DNA of 64,000 bases from an uncultured Duncaniella sp. (GTDB lineage Bacteria; Bacteroidota; Bacteroidia; Bacteroidales; Muribaculaceae): NCBI GenBank assembly GCA_910577255.1, contig CAJTMH010000001.1, positions 1-64,000 of the forward strand, given 5' to 3'. Below the pieces are notes generated by a model. The model saw only the letters and a program-made list of their open reading frames with translations, did no database searches and was not told the DNA's origin. A program made the translations under genes and the position numbers. Shown in pieces: positions 16,673 to 26,844 of the stretch (position 1 is its first letter; each line of letters opens with the position of its first letter).

Positions 16673-16849
16673 GAGTGAAACAGTTAAAGTGATGTTACAT
16701 AATTAACGGTGACTTGAGGGAGCTGCCTATTCAACTTTTAGGGCTTTTATTGTCATGACCTCGCTCATAACAGCTTTTTTTGTAATTTTGTACGGAATTT
16801 CAGATATATGCAAGTTAAGAACGCATAGATTTTAGTGCAATCTGTAATT

Positions 16850-17773
16850 ATGAGTGATTTTAAGATTAAAGGACATTTGGCCATGATGGGTGCAAATGTG
16901 ACTTGGGGCCTCATGGCACCGATAGTAAAACTTGTACTTGCCTCCGGGGTTATAGCACCGCTTCTTTTAGTCGATTTCCGAATGGCAGGTGCCGCAGTGC
17001 TGTTTTGGATCACGTCAATTTTTATGCCAAAGGAGCATGTGCCGTTACAGGATATTCTACGTCTCTTCGGTGCCGGAATGCTTGGCGTGCTTTTCAACCA
17101 AGGATGTTTCATTGTAGGCGTGAGCCTCACCACACCGAGCGAAGCGTGTCTCGTCACCACGACGATGCCTATGTGGGTCATGCTGCTTGCGTGGCTTATA
17201 CTCCGAGAGCCAATCAGTCTGAAGAAAGCAGGAGGAATAGTCATCGGCGCCTCAGGAGCCCTGATACTGATGCTTGGCAACACGCTGTCGTCGGACGCGG
17301 GGGCAGCCAATCCTCCGCTCGGCGATTTCATTATACTCATGGCACAGTTGAGCTATGCGCTTTATCTCACACTCTACCGGGACTTCATCCGCAAGTATTC
17401 TCTCGTCACACTTATGAAATGGATGTTCCTTTCAGCATCAATAGTTGCGTTGCCCCTTACTTCGCCGGTAATAGCATCGACCAACTGGGTTAATATAAGC
17501 GTCACCGAGTGGTTTGGGGTGGCGGCAGTAGTTGTCGGCGCCACTTATATAGCCTATATCTGTATAATGATAGGACAGAAAAATCTTCGTCCAACCATCG
17601 TGGGAATGTATAACTATGTTCAACCTGTTGTGGCTACATCGGTTGGTATATGGCTTGGCCTTGATAGATTCACGCTCCTCAAAGGCATAGCTGTGGTGTT
17701 GATATTCAGCGGTGTATGGCTGGTGACGGTAAGTAGATCCAAAGCTACCGATTGTTCGCTCCAGACAGAATGA
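16850..17773 (+). CDS. EamA/DMT-family transporter
   Basis: A 307-residue inner-membrane protein with ten predicted hydrophobic segments and the two-repeat EamA layout: repeat one from GANVTWGLMAPIVK and repeat two from LGDFIILMAQLSYALY. The family exports or imports metabolites such as amino acids and nucleotides; the substrate cannot be told from sequence. I use the ATG at 16850 (MSDFKIKG) rather than the GTG 15 nt upstream. It begins a plus-strand run of small cargo genes and is preceded by a TAATTTTG -7 box at 16783-16790. Confidence 0.85.
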   Translation: MSDFKIKGHLAMMGANVTWGLMAPIVKLVLASGVIAPLLLVDFRMAGAAVLFWITSIFMPKEHVPLQDILRLFGAGMLGVLFNQGCFIVGVSLTTPSEACLVTTTMPMWVMLLAWLILREPISLKKAGGIVIGASGALILMLGNTLSSDAGAANPPLGDFIILMAQLSYALYLTLYRDFIRKYSLVTLMKWMFLSASIVALPLTSPVIASTNWVNISVTEWFGVAAVVVGATYIAYICIMIGQKNLRPTIVGMYNYVQPVVATSVGIWLGLDRFTLLKGIAVVLIFSGVWLVTVSRSKATDCSLQTE

Positions 17774-17823
17774 AAGGAGCAGTATAATGACAATGAGCAA
17801 TAGAAACAGCATGACATTTTGAT

Positions 17824-18276
17824 ATGAAAATAATATCTCTTCGGAAGAATCCGGAATACCTTGAAAGAGCGATAGTCTATTTTCAAGAGAAATGGGCTAC
17901 GGAAGACTCAATGGCGGTGTATGATGATTGTCTGCGTTATTGCATCGGGGCAGTCAATCCTCTCCCTCAATGGTATCTGTTGATTGACGGTAATAGAATC
18001 ATCGGATGTGCCGGATTGGTGACCAATGATTTTAATTCACGTATGGACCTGTCTCCGTGGTTTGCCGCACTGTATGTCGAGGAGGATTGCCGTGGAAAGG
18101 CCTACGGCAGAATGTTGATAGAGCATGTCGCAGAGGATGCAGTAACGTTGGGCTTCCACGACCTTTATCTCTGTACAGACCATATCGGCTATTATGAACG
18201 ATACGGACTCAATTTCATCGGACACTGTCATCATCCTTGGGGTGAGAAAACAAGAATCTACCATCTGAAGTTGTAA
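17824..18276 (+). CDS. GNAT-family N-acetyltransferase
   Basis: A 150-residue acetyltransferase. It shows the GNAT fold order, with PWFAALYVEEDCRGKAYGRML at about residues 77-97 containing the acetyl-CoA-binding R/Q-x-x-G-x-G/A-like loop (CRGKAYG), and a C-terminal LYLCTDHIGYYERYGLNFIGH typical of the family's last strands. Substrate is unknown. It follows the EamA gene by 50 nt and precedes a YdeI-like gene, so the three may be co-transcribed. Confidence 0.85.
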   Translation: MKIISLRKNPEYLERAIVYFQEKWATEDSMAVYDDCLRYCIGAVNPLPQWYLLIDGNRIIGCAGLVTNDFNSRMDLSPWFAALYVEEDCRGKAYGRMLIEHVAEDAVTLGFHDLYLCTDHIGYYERYGLNFIGHCHHPWGEKTRIYHLKL

Positions 18277-18321
18277 GATTGATAATTCTGTATCTTCAAA
18301 AAATTGGTTTGATTGAGACAC

Positions 18322-18891
18322 ATGACACCTACAAATATCCTTGACATAAAAGAACGTGAGAAATTCCGGCAGTGGCTGCTCGATAATCATGCCACCGAGC
18401 GGGAGTGCTGGGTCATTGCGAAACGTGGCAAAACACCTCCAGAGGAGGCTCTCTGGTATCTTGACGCTGTCGAGGAGGCTCTATGTTTCGGTTGGATTGA
18501 CTCTACATTGAAAAATGTAGATGGAGAACCACTGCAACGATTCGGACCGAGAACCAAATCCGGTAAATGGACAGAGCTCAATAAGGAACGGTGTCGCAGA
18601 TTGGAGAAACTGGGCCTGATGACAGAAAGCGGCCGTAGAGCTTGTCCCGATCTTACCGCAAAATTTGAAATTATGCCTGAGATAGTCAAGGCATTCAAGA
18701 AAACGCCCTCTGCATGGGAGAATTTTCAGGCCATGCCGGCACTCTACCGTCGTGTGAGGATAGATAATATCCACAGAGTAAAAGCTAAACCGGAGTTATT
18801 CAATAGCCGCCTTTCCAAACTGATAGAGGCAAGTGCCAGAGGCGAAATGATCGGTGACTGGCATGACTGCGGTCGTCTGCTCGATTATTAG
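18322..18891 (+). CDS. YdeI/OmpD-associated family protein
   Basis: A 189-residue protein resembling the YdeI family: FRQWLLDNHATERECWVIAKRGK at the N-terminus, then YLDAVEEALCFGWIDSTLK and RFGPRTKSGKWTELNKERCRRLEK, which are the family's hallmark blocks. E. coli YdeI has been linked to peptide resistance and porin association, but the mechanism is unclear. I use the ATG at 18322 (MTPTN) rather than an upstream TTG. It lies 45 nt after the GNAT gene on the same strand. Confidence 0.8.
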   Translation: MTPTNILDIKEREKFRQWLLDNHATERECWVIAKRGKTPPEEALWYLDAVEEALCFGWIDSTLKNVDGEPLQRFGPRTKSGKWTELNKERCRRLEKLGLMTESGRRACPDLTAKFEIMPEIVKAFKKTPSAWENFQAMPALYRRVRIDNIHRVKAKPELFNSRLSKLIEASARGEMIGDWHDCGRLLDY

Positions 18892-18954
18892 GCAATTAAC
18901 TTTCACCGTTTGTCGAAGAAAAATCGCCAAGCTGGCTGACAATGAAAATATTAT

Positions 18955-19530
18955 ATGACTAAAAATTTCAATACATATATTGAGCATATTGATGTTGATG
19001 CGTGGCGCGAGATTTGCGTCAGCAAGGGTACACTGCGACATTTTACCAAGGGCGAGGAATTTGTCTCAATAGGCAAGGTCGGCCGCTATATCGGATTTAT
19101 CCAATCCGGTACGCTTAAATATGTGGCTCGTTCCGCTGATGGCACCGAGCATGTGATGGGATTGGTGTTTGGCGAAGGTTTTGTTGGCGACTGGCCTTTT
19201 TGCATATACGGACAAAAGGCTAAACTGGCGATAGTAGCCGCGACAGATTGCAAAATTTACTGTGTATCATCAGAGGAAGTGAAGAAACGCATGGATAATG
19301 ACCCAAAATTTCGCGATGTTATAATGCACTCCACCGAAGAGGTTTACACCACAGTCTATGACCGCTATGTTGACTTGTATGTCAAGACACCACAGGAAAG
19401 ATACGATGACCTTATCAATAGACACCCCGACCTTTTTAACCTCTTTTCTCTCAAAGACATCGCTTCTTTCCTGAAAATCACGCCGACACATCTGAGCCGA
19501 TTGCGAAAAAGCGATAGCAGACAGTGTTAA
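18955..19530 (+). CDS. Crp/Fnr-family transcriptional regulator
   Basis: A 191-residue regulator. Residues 10-115 form a cyclic-nucleotide-binding-like beta roll (FTKGEEFVSIGKVGRYIGFIQSG), without obvious cysteines for an iron-sulfur cluster, so it is not a typical oxygen-sensing Fnr. Residues 160-185 are the C-terminal winged helix (FSLKDIASFLKITPTHLSRL). It is the last gene of the small cargo run, 63 nt after the YdeI-like gene. Its targets are unknown; it is not obviously tied to the palindromic promoters downstream. Confidence 0.85.
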   Translation: MTKNFNTYIEHIDVDAWREICVSKGTLRHFTKGEEFVSIGKVGRYIGFIQSGTLKYVARSADGTEHVMGLVFGEGFVGDWPFCIYGQKAKLAIVAATDCKIYCVSSEEVKKRMDNDPKFRDVIMHSTEEVYTTVYDRYVDLYVKTPQERYDDLINRHPDLFNLFSLKDIASFLKITPTHLSRLRKSDSRQC

Positions 19531-19938
19531 ATTACCTATTAGTGAGTTGGCGGACTGTCACATAAGGCTCGCTTTTGGAGGTGTGAATCAATTTTTCCAC
19601 TGCGTGGCCGGTTCACGTATCTGCATCTGAGCAAATTTAACAGGCTTGATAAAAGCAAAGGAGAGATATTCAGCAGATGCCACCGAGATTACACATATCC
19701 CTCCCTATAACTATCAAGGTACTCACAGATTAAAATTTCAGTATCAAAACGTAATGTGAATTTTTTATCTCTGGGGGTGATGATTTCAGCATGTTGACTG
19801 TCTTATTATATATAAACCGCCCACAGAATGCGATATCCCACAACCGAGTTCTCGACACTCTACTACCGATGTTTCCTGCTCGCGAGGAGGTTAGCCATAA
19901 GCCGCCTCCTGACAACTATGTCCCATTAAAAAACTTGA
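19531..19938. other. Gene-free stretch before the receptor promoter
   Basis: About 400 bp without a gene I can support. A minus-strand frame at 19730-19915 is open but lacks a start context and looks like repetitive Bacteroidales intergenic sequence. A local hairpin, GGAGG with CCTCC around 19887-19911, is visible. The right edge enters the palindromic promoter of the first beta-barrel gene. Confidence 0.4.
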
Positions 19939-19985
19939 CTATCAACAAATGTTGAGAGTTTTTATTTTTATTGGTTGTATCTTTG
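19939..19985 (+). promoter_or_regulatory. Palindrome-controlled promoter 1
   Basis: CTATCAACA-AA-TGTTGAGAG at 19939-19958 is a 20-bp palindrome with one mismatch. Exactly 19 nt separate it from the -7 box TATCTTTG at 19978-19985. The same architecture recurs at 22391 and 33095. The leader to the receptor start at 20248 is about 255 nt and contains a second TAACTTTG box near 20196, so an additional proximal promoter is possible. Confidence 0.75.
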
Positions 19986-20247
19986 CTTATCAGAAACATA
20001 ATAACTTGAAAACAGATGGACAAATTTATGGTTGGTGCTAATTTTCGGGATTTGGTTTACCATCTCCTCCACGATTGGGCTATAAATGATGTTAGGAATA
20101 GACAATCGACTAAATGGTGGAGGTGGATTCTTGACCCACTTAGCCTGACAGTGGGCATTTGGTTTATCTGGGAATTTTGTTATTTTTTTCACTGTAACTT
20201 TGATTATTGATTCGACTTCAAATCGTACCTGATATAGATTCACAACT

Positions 20248-22341
20248 ATGGCAAGAGTTATCACATCAATCATATTGTCAGCTATTGCTGCAATTCCTGT
20301 ATCTGCTCAGGAACAAGCTGACACGTTAAAAACACAAGACCTGAATGAGGTGGTGGTGCAAGCACAGATGCAACGTGCCTCATTGGTAAAGGCAACCTAT
20401 ATCCCGTCAGGAAAGCAGAAAAACGCGGCTCAGAACGCTGTGGACCTTCTGCGGCAGATGGCTATTCCTCAAATCAGGATAAACCCGATTGATGAGACCG
20501 TCACCGACAATGTAGGCGGCAACGTAGCCATTTACATCAATTTTCTTGAAGCCTCTAAAGAGGAAATGGAAGGACTGCGAACCGCGGATGTGAGGCGTGT
20601 TGAATATCTCGAATTTCCTACTGATCCTCGTTTCCGTGGGGCTGAGAGAGTGATAAACATTATAGTGCAGGAATATGCATACGGAGGCTACACAAAGGTG
20701 ACTGCTAATGAAAATTTCCTTGTCGGCTTGTCAAGTCGTGTCAACATATTCTCAAAGTTCTCTTACAAGAAGATGACATACGACCTGTATGCCGGTGCCA
20801 ACAACTGGAGCAACCACCATATTGGGAGCACGACAGAGGGCATTTATAGTTTGACCGGGGAGGATGGCAAAGAAATTTCGCTAATCCGTAAGGAAACACT
20901 TGAATCGTCACATTATAAGCAGAACCAATATCCTGTCACTTTCCGTGCCACGTATAACAGTAACAAAATCCAGATACGCAATCTGCTTGCCTTTACCAAC
21001 TTAGGAATACCCACAAATGAATATTCAGGCAAACTGGAGTATTCTCCCAATTCAACTCAGGGATATTCTTTTGACCGAAAAAATCCGAACCGTTCTAATT
21101 CAGTCGCTTATTCGGGCACATATTTCTTTGCTCTGCCAAAGGGTTTCTCAGTTGACTTCTCTCCTTTGTTCAGCTATACCCACGGCAATGATTATACCTA
21201 TTATTCAGCATCAAATCAGCCGGTTATTTACCGTCATGCTAAAGAGAACGCCTACAACTATCGCCTGAACCTATATATCCGAAAAAATTTCGGGCAGAAA
21301 CACTCTGTGATGTTAGGTGGGAACTATGGCGACAACATCAACCGTCTTGAATACACCGGAGACAACGGATATAAAGACAAATTCCATAACGCTTTTGGCG
21401 CAGGTATGGTCGGCTACAATTTCCAGACACAGAAAATATCAGTTAATCTTGATGCCGGTCTTGCTTGGGAAAACAGCGATATAAATGGCAAAAAGAACAG
21501 TGACACTTATCCGTTCACTCATATAAATGTGCGGTATGTTCCAAATCAGAAAAACAGCTTCTCCGCTTATTTTCAGTATGCAACTAACAGCCCAGGCATC
21601 TCAGAGAAATCATCCGACTTACTCCGTGAGAATGAACTGATGTATATTACAGGAAATCCATTATTGGAAAATTGCAGACACACAACAGTCAACCTGGCAT
21701 ATACATGGATGCCGTCAAATGCTTTTGGCATGAGCGCATACGGTCGCTGTTTTGGTATGTATGATCGTCAATTGCTTGTCTATACTCCTTATGAGGATGG
21801 GAAAGCCCTGTTGCGGTCATATATCAATGACGGTGATTATCTTAATGGAGAGATTGGATTAGCCGCCAACTGGAAACTTCTTGACGGAAAACTCCAACTC
21901 TATGCCAATCCCAGTCAGTCGTTTTACAAATCAACCGGTAGTTTTAACGACAACTGCAATTCGTTCCGTGTGACAGCTCAGGCCATTTATTATCTTGATA
22001 GTTTCTATTTTCAAGCCTATTATGAAAGCCCTCATAAAAGCATGTTTACCGCTTCTCCCCGAATAAACAAAGGTCGTAATTTCCACAGTGTAACTGTAGG
22101 GTGGGCCAACGCTAACTGGAATCTGCGTGTCATGGCTGCCAACTTCTTCAATAAAGGATGGAATGGCGCGACAAACACCACCGTTTCACCATATTATAGT
22201 GAGCGACAGACCATCATCGGCACATCATCACACCCTCGTATAAATTTCACTGCTACTTACACATTCGGTTACGGCAAGAAAGTACAACGAGGGAATGAAG
22301 TCGGCGAACAATCGGGAGCTGCTTCCGCAATCTTGAAATAA
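20248..22341 (+). CDS. Plug/beta-barrel outer-membrane protein 1
   Basis: A 697-residue outer-membrane protein. A signal peptide (MARVITSIILSAIAAIPVSAQ) is followed by LNEVVVQAQMQ, the usual opening of TonB-receptor plug domains, a plug-like segment to about residue 140 (RRVEYLEFPTDPRFRGAERVINII), and then a long run of alternating aromatic beta strands. It lacks the N-terminal carboxypeptidase-like domain of SusC proteins. Its own palindromic promoter lies upstream and a paralogue with the same promoter is at 33160. It is probably a transporter or assembly partner for the GLPGLI proteins downstream; the ligand is unknown. Confidence 0.8.
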   Translation: MARVITSIILSAIAAIPVSAQEQADTLKTQDLNEVVVQAQMQRASLVKATYIPSGKQKNAAQNAVDLLRQMAIPQIRINPIDETVTDNVGGNVAIYINFLEASKEEMEGLRTADVRRVEYLEFPTDPRFRGAERVINIIVQEYAYGGYTKVTANENFLVGLSSRVNIFSKFSYKKMTYDLYAGANNWSNHHIGSTTEGIYSLTGEDGKEISLIRKETLESSHYKQNQYPVTFRATYNSNKIQIRNLLAFTNLGIPTNEYSGKLEYSPNSTQGYSFDRKNPNRSNSVAYSGTYFFALPKGFSVDFSPLFSYTHGNDYTYYSASNQPVIYRHAKENAYNYRLNLYIRKNFGQKHSVMLGGNYGDNINRLEYTGDNGYKDKFHNAFGAGMVGYNFQTQKISVNLDAGLAWENSDINGKKNSDTYPFTHINVRYVPNQKNSFSAYFQYATNSPGISEKSSDLLRENELMYITGNPLLENCRHTTVNLAYTWMPSNAFGMSAYGRCFGMYDRQLLVYTPYEDGKALLRSYINDGDYLNGEIGLAANWKLLDGKLQLYANPSQSFYKSTGSFNDNCNSFRVTAQAIYYLDSFYFQAYYESPHKSMFTASPRINKGRNFHSVTVGWANANWNLRVMAANFFNKGWNGATNTTVSPYYSERQTIIGTSSHPRINFTATYTFGYGKKVQRGNEVGEQSGAASAILK

Positions 22342-22390
22342 CAACTGATTATTATTGCAAAATAACGATAAATAGTGTTAAAACCCATGA

Positions 22391-22437
22391 CTCTCAACAT
22401 TTGTTAAGAGCCAAATTGAAAAGATTGATTAATTTTG
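22391..22437 (+). promoter_or_regulatory. Palindrome-controlled promoter 2 (GLPGLI operon)
   Basis: CTCTCAACA-TT-TGTTAAGAG at 22391-22410 has one mismatch from perfect symmetry and is followed after exactly 19 nt by the -7 box TAATTTTG at 22430-22437. The leader to the first GLPGLI gene is about 110 nt. An ATAGTGTTAAAA block just upstream (from about 22372) is also shared with promoter 3. Confidence 0.75.
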
Positions 22438-22553
22438 CTCATCAAAGCTTTGACCGAATCACCCAATCATACCCACAATAATAGCTCTCTTTGCCATATA
22501 TGATTTATGGTCGCAGACGTAGCCATATATTTTCTTGACCCCGATTATCACGA

Positions 22554-23417
22554 ATGAAGATGAAACGACTGATTTACATAATTTGTGTATTGATGTATGT
22601 TCCGCTCTCAATGGCAGCGGAAGATAGGCCCGTTGCGTTTATGAAAGCGCAATATAAAGAGTGGCATAAGATTAAAAACACGGAAAAAGATACATCAGAT
22701 GTTTCCGAAAATAAATATGTCCTGCAGATAGGGCGTGGTGTATCATACTATTATGATCCTCAAACGTATTACGTTGATTCCCTGGAAAATGACCCTACAG
22801 GGAAAGCTATACGGGATCAGGCGATGCACGACGCTCTTAACGAATTTATGAATAGCGGAGCAGACGCATTTGCCATAATGCGCGATAAAGGTCTTATGGC
22901 GGAGAGCAGATATAAAAATCAAAAAGATTTCCGGTCAAATATTATCACTGTGTGGAATACTAATGGTGGCGACGTATATCAATATGAAACCGACATGAAT
23001 GATTTGAATTGGGAGATTTGTGATTCGACGAAAATCATACTCGACTACGATTGCAACCTTGCTACGGCGGATTATCATGGCCGCAAATGGAAAGCGTGGT
23101 TTGCTCCGGAGGTGGCAATTCAGGAAGGTCCATGGCAGCTGTGCGGTCTTCCGGGATTGATATTTGAAGCAGAAACAGAGGATGGGGAATACGGATTTGA
23201 AATCACCGGAATCCAAAAGTGCAATGAGTCATTCAAGCCTATTCTTATAGATTCGGATAATCTTTTTAATACCCCACGCAAGTCATTTTTGAAAATGAAG
23301 GATTACGCCAGACGCAACCGTTCGTCTCGGATCCGTGCCATGACTGGAGGGAAAGTCAAAGTTGATGCTGACTACAAAGGCTCCGATGATTTCCTTGAAA
23401 CAGACTATCACGAATGA
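22554..23417 (+). CDS. GLPGLI family protein 1
   Basis: A 287-residue exported protein of the GLPGLI family (TIGR01200), which is restricted to Bacteroidetes and has no known function. Signal peptide MKMKRLIYIICVLMYVPLSMA; the family block is W.ICDSTKIILDYDCNLAT, then YHGRKWKAWFAPE, GPWQLCGLPGLIFEA with GLPGLI at residues 198-203. The C-terminus ends DFLETDYHE, a tail shared by most paralogues here. Its stop overlaps the next ATG by 4 nt. Family proteins usually sit beside TonB-like receptors, as here. Confidence 0.9.
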   Translation: MKMKRLIYIICVLMYVPLSMAAEDRPVAFMKAQYKEWHKIKNTEKDTSDVSENKYVLQIGRGVSYYYDPQTYYVDSLENDPTGKAIRDQAMHDALNEFMNSGADAFAIMRDKGLMAESRYKNQKDFRSNIITVWNTNGGDVYQYETDMNDLNWEICDSTKIILDYDCNLATADYHGRKWKAWFAPEVAIQEGPWQLCGLPGLIFEAETEDGEYGFEITGIQKCNESFKPILIDSDNLFNTPRKSFLKMKDYARRNRSSRIRAMTGGKVKVDADYKGSDDFLETDYHE

Positions 23418-24268
23418 TTATGAGGCGACTATTTTTTATACTGCTTTTGTTGGCTGCAACTACAGCATTTGCAAAAGATTTCGTAAAGGATGCCGAACCG
23501 GCTATCCTTGAGGTGCATTACACCCGTATTGAAGTTACCGATACGACAAAGCGTAATTCTCATTTCTTTAAGGATCCTGTAATGCTCAGAATCGGGAAAA
23601 ACAAATCCGTTTTTTGCGGGACAAAGAGATTATGGCAGGATTCTATAATGGTATGTGACCCCGCGACTTTCTGGGCCATAGATCAGGCAAAAACTATGAG
23701 TGGCAAGCGCGATGATACACAATTGGCTTGTGGTCACTATTGGAGTTATATCTATAAAAACATTCCTGAGAGGCAAGTCACTGAGCGCCTATATTTTGAT
23801 ATGGAAAGTTGGCAATATACTGAAGATTGGGAGAAACCGAACTGGGAAATCTGTGATAGCACAAAGACCATATTGGGGCATGAATGTATTGAAGCATCTA
23901 CTGATTACCGTGGAAGAAAATGGACAGCTTGGTTTGCACCCGAGATTCCCATTCAAGAAGGGCCGTGGAAACTATGTGGTCTTCCCGGACTGATTCTCGA
24001 AGCACATGATGCCACCAATGATTATATCTTTGAAGCCAACGGTATTTTGCAGAATCCCAATTCAGAAGTCGGGATATTCACCTATGATGACAAACGAGGA
24101 TACAACACTGTAAGCCGTGACAAGTTTTTCAACAACTGGTGGAAATACTCAAACTCAAATTTTGCGTCGAAAATACAAGCAGCCTATGGAGTTGGTTCAA
24201 CCCCGACCAATGAGAAACAAATCGTCCATCACGACAAAGAGGAAACCAACTATCCTCACGACCTATGA
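23414..24268 (+). CDS. GLPGLI family protein 2
   Basis: A 284-residue paralogue of the preceding protein. Signal peptide around MIMRRLFFILLLLAATTAFA; the block NWEICDSTKTILGHECIEAS, YRGRKWTAWFAPEIPIQEGPW and CGLPGLILEA is intact. It has the most divergent C-terminus of the six (ETNYPHDL instead of ETDY at the end). An ATG 6 nt further in is an alternative start. The ATGA overlaps at both ends, with GLPGLI 1 and with the receptor gene, indicate tight translational coupling. Confidence 0.9.
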   Translation: MIMRRLFFILLLLAATTAFAKDFVKDAEPAILEVHYTRIEVTDTTKRNSHFFKDPVMLRIGKNKSVFCGTKRLWQDSIMVCDPATFWAIDQAKTMSGKRDDTQLACGHYWSYIYKNIPERQVTERLYFDMESWQYTEDWEKPNWEICDSTKTILGHECIEASTDYRGRKWTAWFAPEIPIQEGPWKLCGLPGLILEAHDATNDYIFEANGILQNPNSEVGIFTYDDKRGYNTVSRDKFFNNWWKYSNSNFASKIQAAYGVGSTPTNEKQIVHHDKEETNYPHDL

Positions 24269-26844
24269 ACCGACTGTTATTCATAATTGCATTTGCATTG
24301 GCTGCGCTGACTGGTGTGGCGCAGGTCAATGTGTCTGGTGTGGTCGTGGAGGAGGGCTCGAATGAGCCGTTGACCGGGGCATCTGTGATTTTGCGTAATG
24401 CTGAGGGGAAGATTAAGAAATATGCCACTTCTGATGCCAACGGCAAGTTCTCAATTTCAACACCTGGCATCAAGGGCTATACCCTCGATGTGTCGATGAT
24501 GAGTTTTGCAAAGCAGTCTGTAAAACTCGACAGCGTTCAGTTGCCGGTTACTATCGTCATGGAGGCTTCGGCCACTATGCTCAAAGAGGTTGCGGTGAAA
24601 GCTGACCGAATCCGGGAGCAGGGGGATACAATTACGTACAACGTTGGGAGTTTCGCACAGGCACAAGACCGCAGTATTGGCGATGTCCTAAAACGTATGC
24701 CAGGTATTGATGTGTCAGCTTCAGGCAAAATTCAGTATCAAGGTGAGGACATAAACAAGTTCTACATAGAGGGTTCCGACCTCTTGGGTGGCAAATACGG
24801 CATAGCCACCAATGGCATAAACCACGATGATGTGGGCGCCGTCGAGGTGATGGAGAATCACCAGCCTATGCAGGTACTGTCGGGTATCAGTTTCTCAGAT
24901 AAGGCTGCTATCAATCTCAAACTGAAGAACAAAGCGAAAGCCACATGGACTTTTCATGGCGATGCCGGAGGCGGTTACGCATGGCAACCAGGGGGAGCTG
25001 TGTGGGATGGCGAACTGTTCGCGATGGCCGTCATGCCCGGATTTCAGAACATCACAACGTTCAAGACCAACAATATAGGAGAGGATCTGTCGGCAAGTGC
25101 CACTGATTTCTTCGCCTCAAGCCGTGCGACAGGACTGAGCCAATATGTCAGCGTGTTGCTTCCAGGGGTACCGAACCTTAGTCGCAAACGCACGCTGTTT
25201 AACCGTTCGGCGTTGGTATCAACAAACAGCCTCTGGAAAGTGAGGAATGGTGAGTTCAAGGCGCAGATTGACTACTCGTTTAACCGCGTCACAGCCCAGG
25301 CTGCCAATATCACCACATATTTTCTCGAAAGCGGCGACCGTGTGATTACTGAAAACCGTGATGGACGCGATCGCTCACACTCTCTTTCCGGCAAGTTTAT
25401 CTATGAGGTAAATCAAAAGACAACTTTCATCAACAATACACTATCTACAAATATCGATTGGGATGATGTAAGTCTTGGTGTGACCGGTTCGTTGCCTAAC
25501 GAACAATCAGCAAAATTGCCCGACTATTATGTGGCAAACAAATTCAAGATGATCAAGCGGTTCAACGGTAAACATTTGGTAACGTTTCAGAGCAATAACG
25601 AATGGGTGTCGCTGCCGCAGACACTCAATGTGTCATTAGAAGGCAACAATATCCGTCAACATATCGGCGACCATGCTTTCTATACCCATGAGAGTGCCGC
25701 CTACGCTTTCTCAATCAAGGGTATAACAGTCAGCTTTGAAGGTGGAGTGAAAGGATATTTGCGCTCGCTCAATACCGAACTGCCTGATATGCCGAAAGAG
25801 ATACCGGGAGAGACTGAAAATGTGCTGAATACAAATTATTTCACAGTCTATGCCACCCCGAAGTTTGAGTATTGGGTTAGGCGTGTGAATTTCACTCTCA
25901 ATGCCCCTGTCAGCTTCGCGCATTACACCTTTGACAAGGCTCTTGCCAACCGCTCTGAGGTATATTTCTCCCCCTCGCTCAGCATGAACTGGAAACCGAA
26001 CAACCGTTTTTCAATGACTCTTCGAGGAGGCACAGGTCGCTCCCCTATGAATCTCAACATGATTCAGCCTGGCTACATCATGACCAACTACCGTACATTT
26101 AAACAAGGGGTGGATGAGTTTTACAACTCTACTTCTCAGAACATTTCTGCAAGTTTCGCCTATAAGCACACTCGCCGCGGAGTGTTTGCCAACGCTATGG
26201 TAATGCAGTCGTGGTCGCACCTCCCATACACAATGGCGCAGCAACTCTACGGCGATTATATTGTCTATTCTTATACCGATGCCAAAAGTGACGGACAAAA
26301 TCTGATGGCTATGGGTAGCATCGGAAAGACTCTCGACTTCATGCGTGGCTCGGCAAACGTCAACGGCTCATTCAATCGTGGCGAGGCGCATCTCTTCTCC
26401 GAAAACAATGCCGTTAACTCAGTAAGCCTTGAGTGGAGTGTTGGTGCTAAAATTAATGGTGCGCCGTTAAAGTGGCTGAGTTTTGATTATTCAATAGATT
26501 TCTCTGATAGTCAGCTCCGGATGAACGGAGTCAAGAACTCATGGCTCAGTGGCATGGAGAACTCGTTGCTGATCAACATAATGCCACACTCCAAATGGGA
26601 ATGGCGTATGATGGGTGAGCATTACCGCAACGAACTCACCGAGGGTACGTATAAAAACATGTTTCTGCTCGACACGAAGGTGGTCTATAAACTCAGCAAA
26701 CGTATTGAACTCTCCGCTTTGCTCAATAACATATTCAATCAACGTACATATAATTACACAACTTACAGTCAGCTCTCATCTTTTGAGTCGCAGCGATGGC
26801 TCCGCGGACGCGAACTGCTATTTACAATCTCCCTACGAAAATGA
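24265..26844 (+). CDS. TonB-dependent receptor with carboxypeptidase-like domain
   Basis: An 859-residue outer-membrane receptor. Signal peptide MNRLLFIIAFALAALTGVA, then a CarboxypepD_reg-like domain at about 20-105 (VSGVVVEEGSNEPLTGASVIL), a plug domain at about 107-215 (LKEVAVKADRIREQGDTITYN, VLKRMPGIDVSASGKIQYQG), and a beta-barrel. This is the receptor type that accompanies GLPGLI genes in Bacteroidetes. It overlaps GLPGLI 2 and GLPGLI 3 by 4 nt each, so receptor and exported proteins are made together. Ligand and energy source (TonB coupling) are inferred from family, not shown. Confidence 0.85.
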   Translation: MNRLLFIIAFALAALTGVAQVNVSGVVVEEGSNEPLTGASVILRNAEGKIKKYATSDANGKFSISTPGIKGYTLDVSMMSFAKQSVKLDSVQLPVTIVMEASATMLKEVAVKADRIREQGDTITYNVGSFAQAQDRSIGDVLKRMPGIDVSASGKIQYQGEDINKFYIEGSDLLGGKYGIATNGINHDDVGAVEVMENHQPMQVLSGISFSDKAAINLKLKNKAKATWTFHGDAGGGYAWQPGGAVWDGELFAMAVMPGFQNITTFKTNNIGEDLSASATDFFASSRATGLSQYVSVLLPGVPNLSRKRTLFNRSALVSTNSLWKVRNGEFKAQIDYSFNRVTAQAANITTYFLESGDRVITENRDGRDRSHSLSGKFIYEVNQKTTFINNTLSTNIDWDDVSLGVTGSLPNEQSAKLPDYYVANKFKMIKRFNGKHLVTFQSNNEWVSLPQTLNVSLEGNNIRQHIGDHAFYTHESAAYAFSIKGITVSFEGGVKGYLRSLNTELPDMPKEIPGETENVLNTNYFTVYATPKFEYWVRRVNFTLNAPVSFAHYTFDKALANRSEVYFSPSLSMNWKPNNRFSMTLRGGTGRSPMNLNMIQPGYIMTNYRTFKQGVDEFYNSTSQNISASFAYKHTRRGVFANAMVMQSWSHLPYTMAQQLYGDYIVYSYTDAKSDGQNLMAMGSIGKTLDFMRGSANVNGSFNRGEAHLFSENNAVNSVSLEWSVGAKINGAPLKWLSFDYSIDFSDSQLRMNGVKNSWLSGMENSLLINIMPHSKWEWRMMGEHYRNELTEGTYKNMFLLDTKVVYKLSKRIELSALLNNIFNQRTYNYTTYSQLSSFESQRWLRGRELLFTISLRK

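Noticed and set aside
19730..19915. A minus-strand frame of 61 codons
   Set aside because: No start context; it looks like repetitive intergenic sequence rather than a gene.
20016..20210. A 64-residue, tryptophan-rich plus-strand frame in the leader of the first barrel gene
   Set aside because: It could be a leader peptide, but there is no good ribosome-binding site or similarity, and a minus-strand frame of equal quality overlaps.
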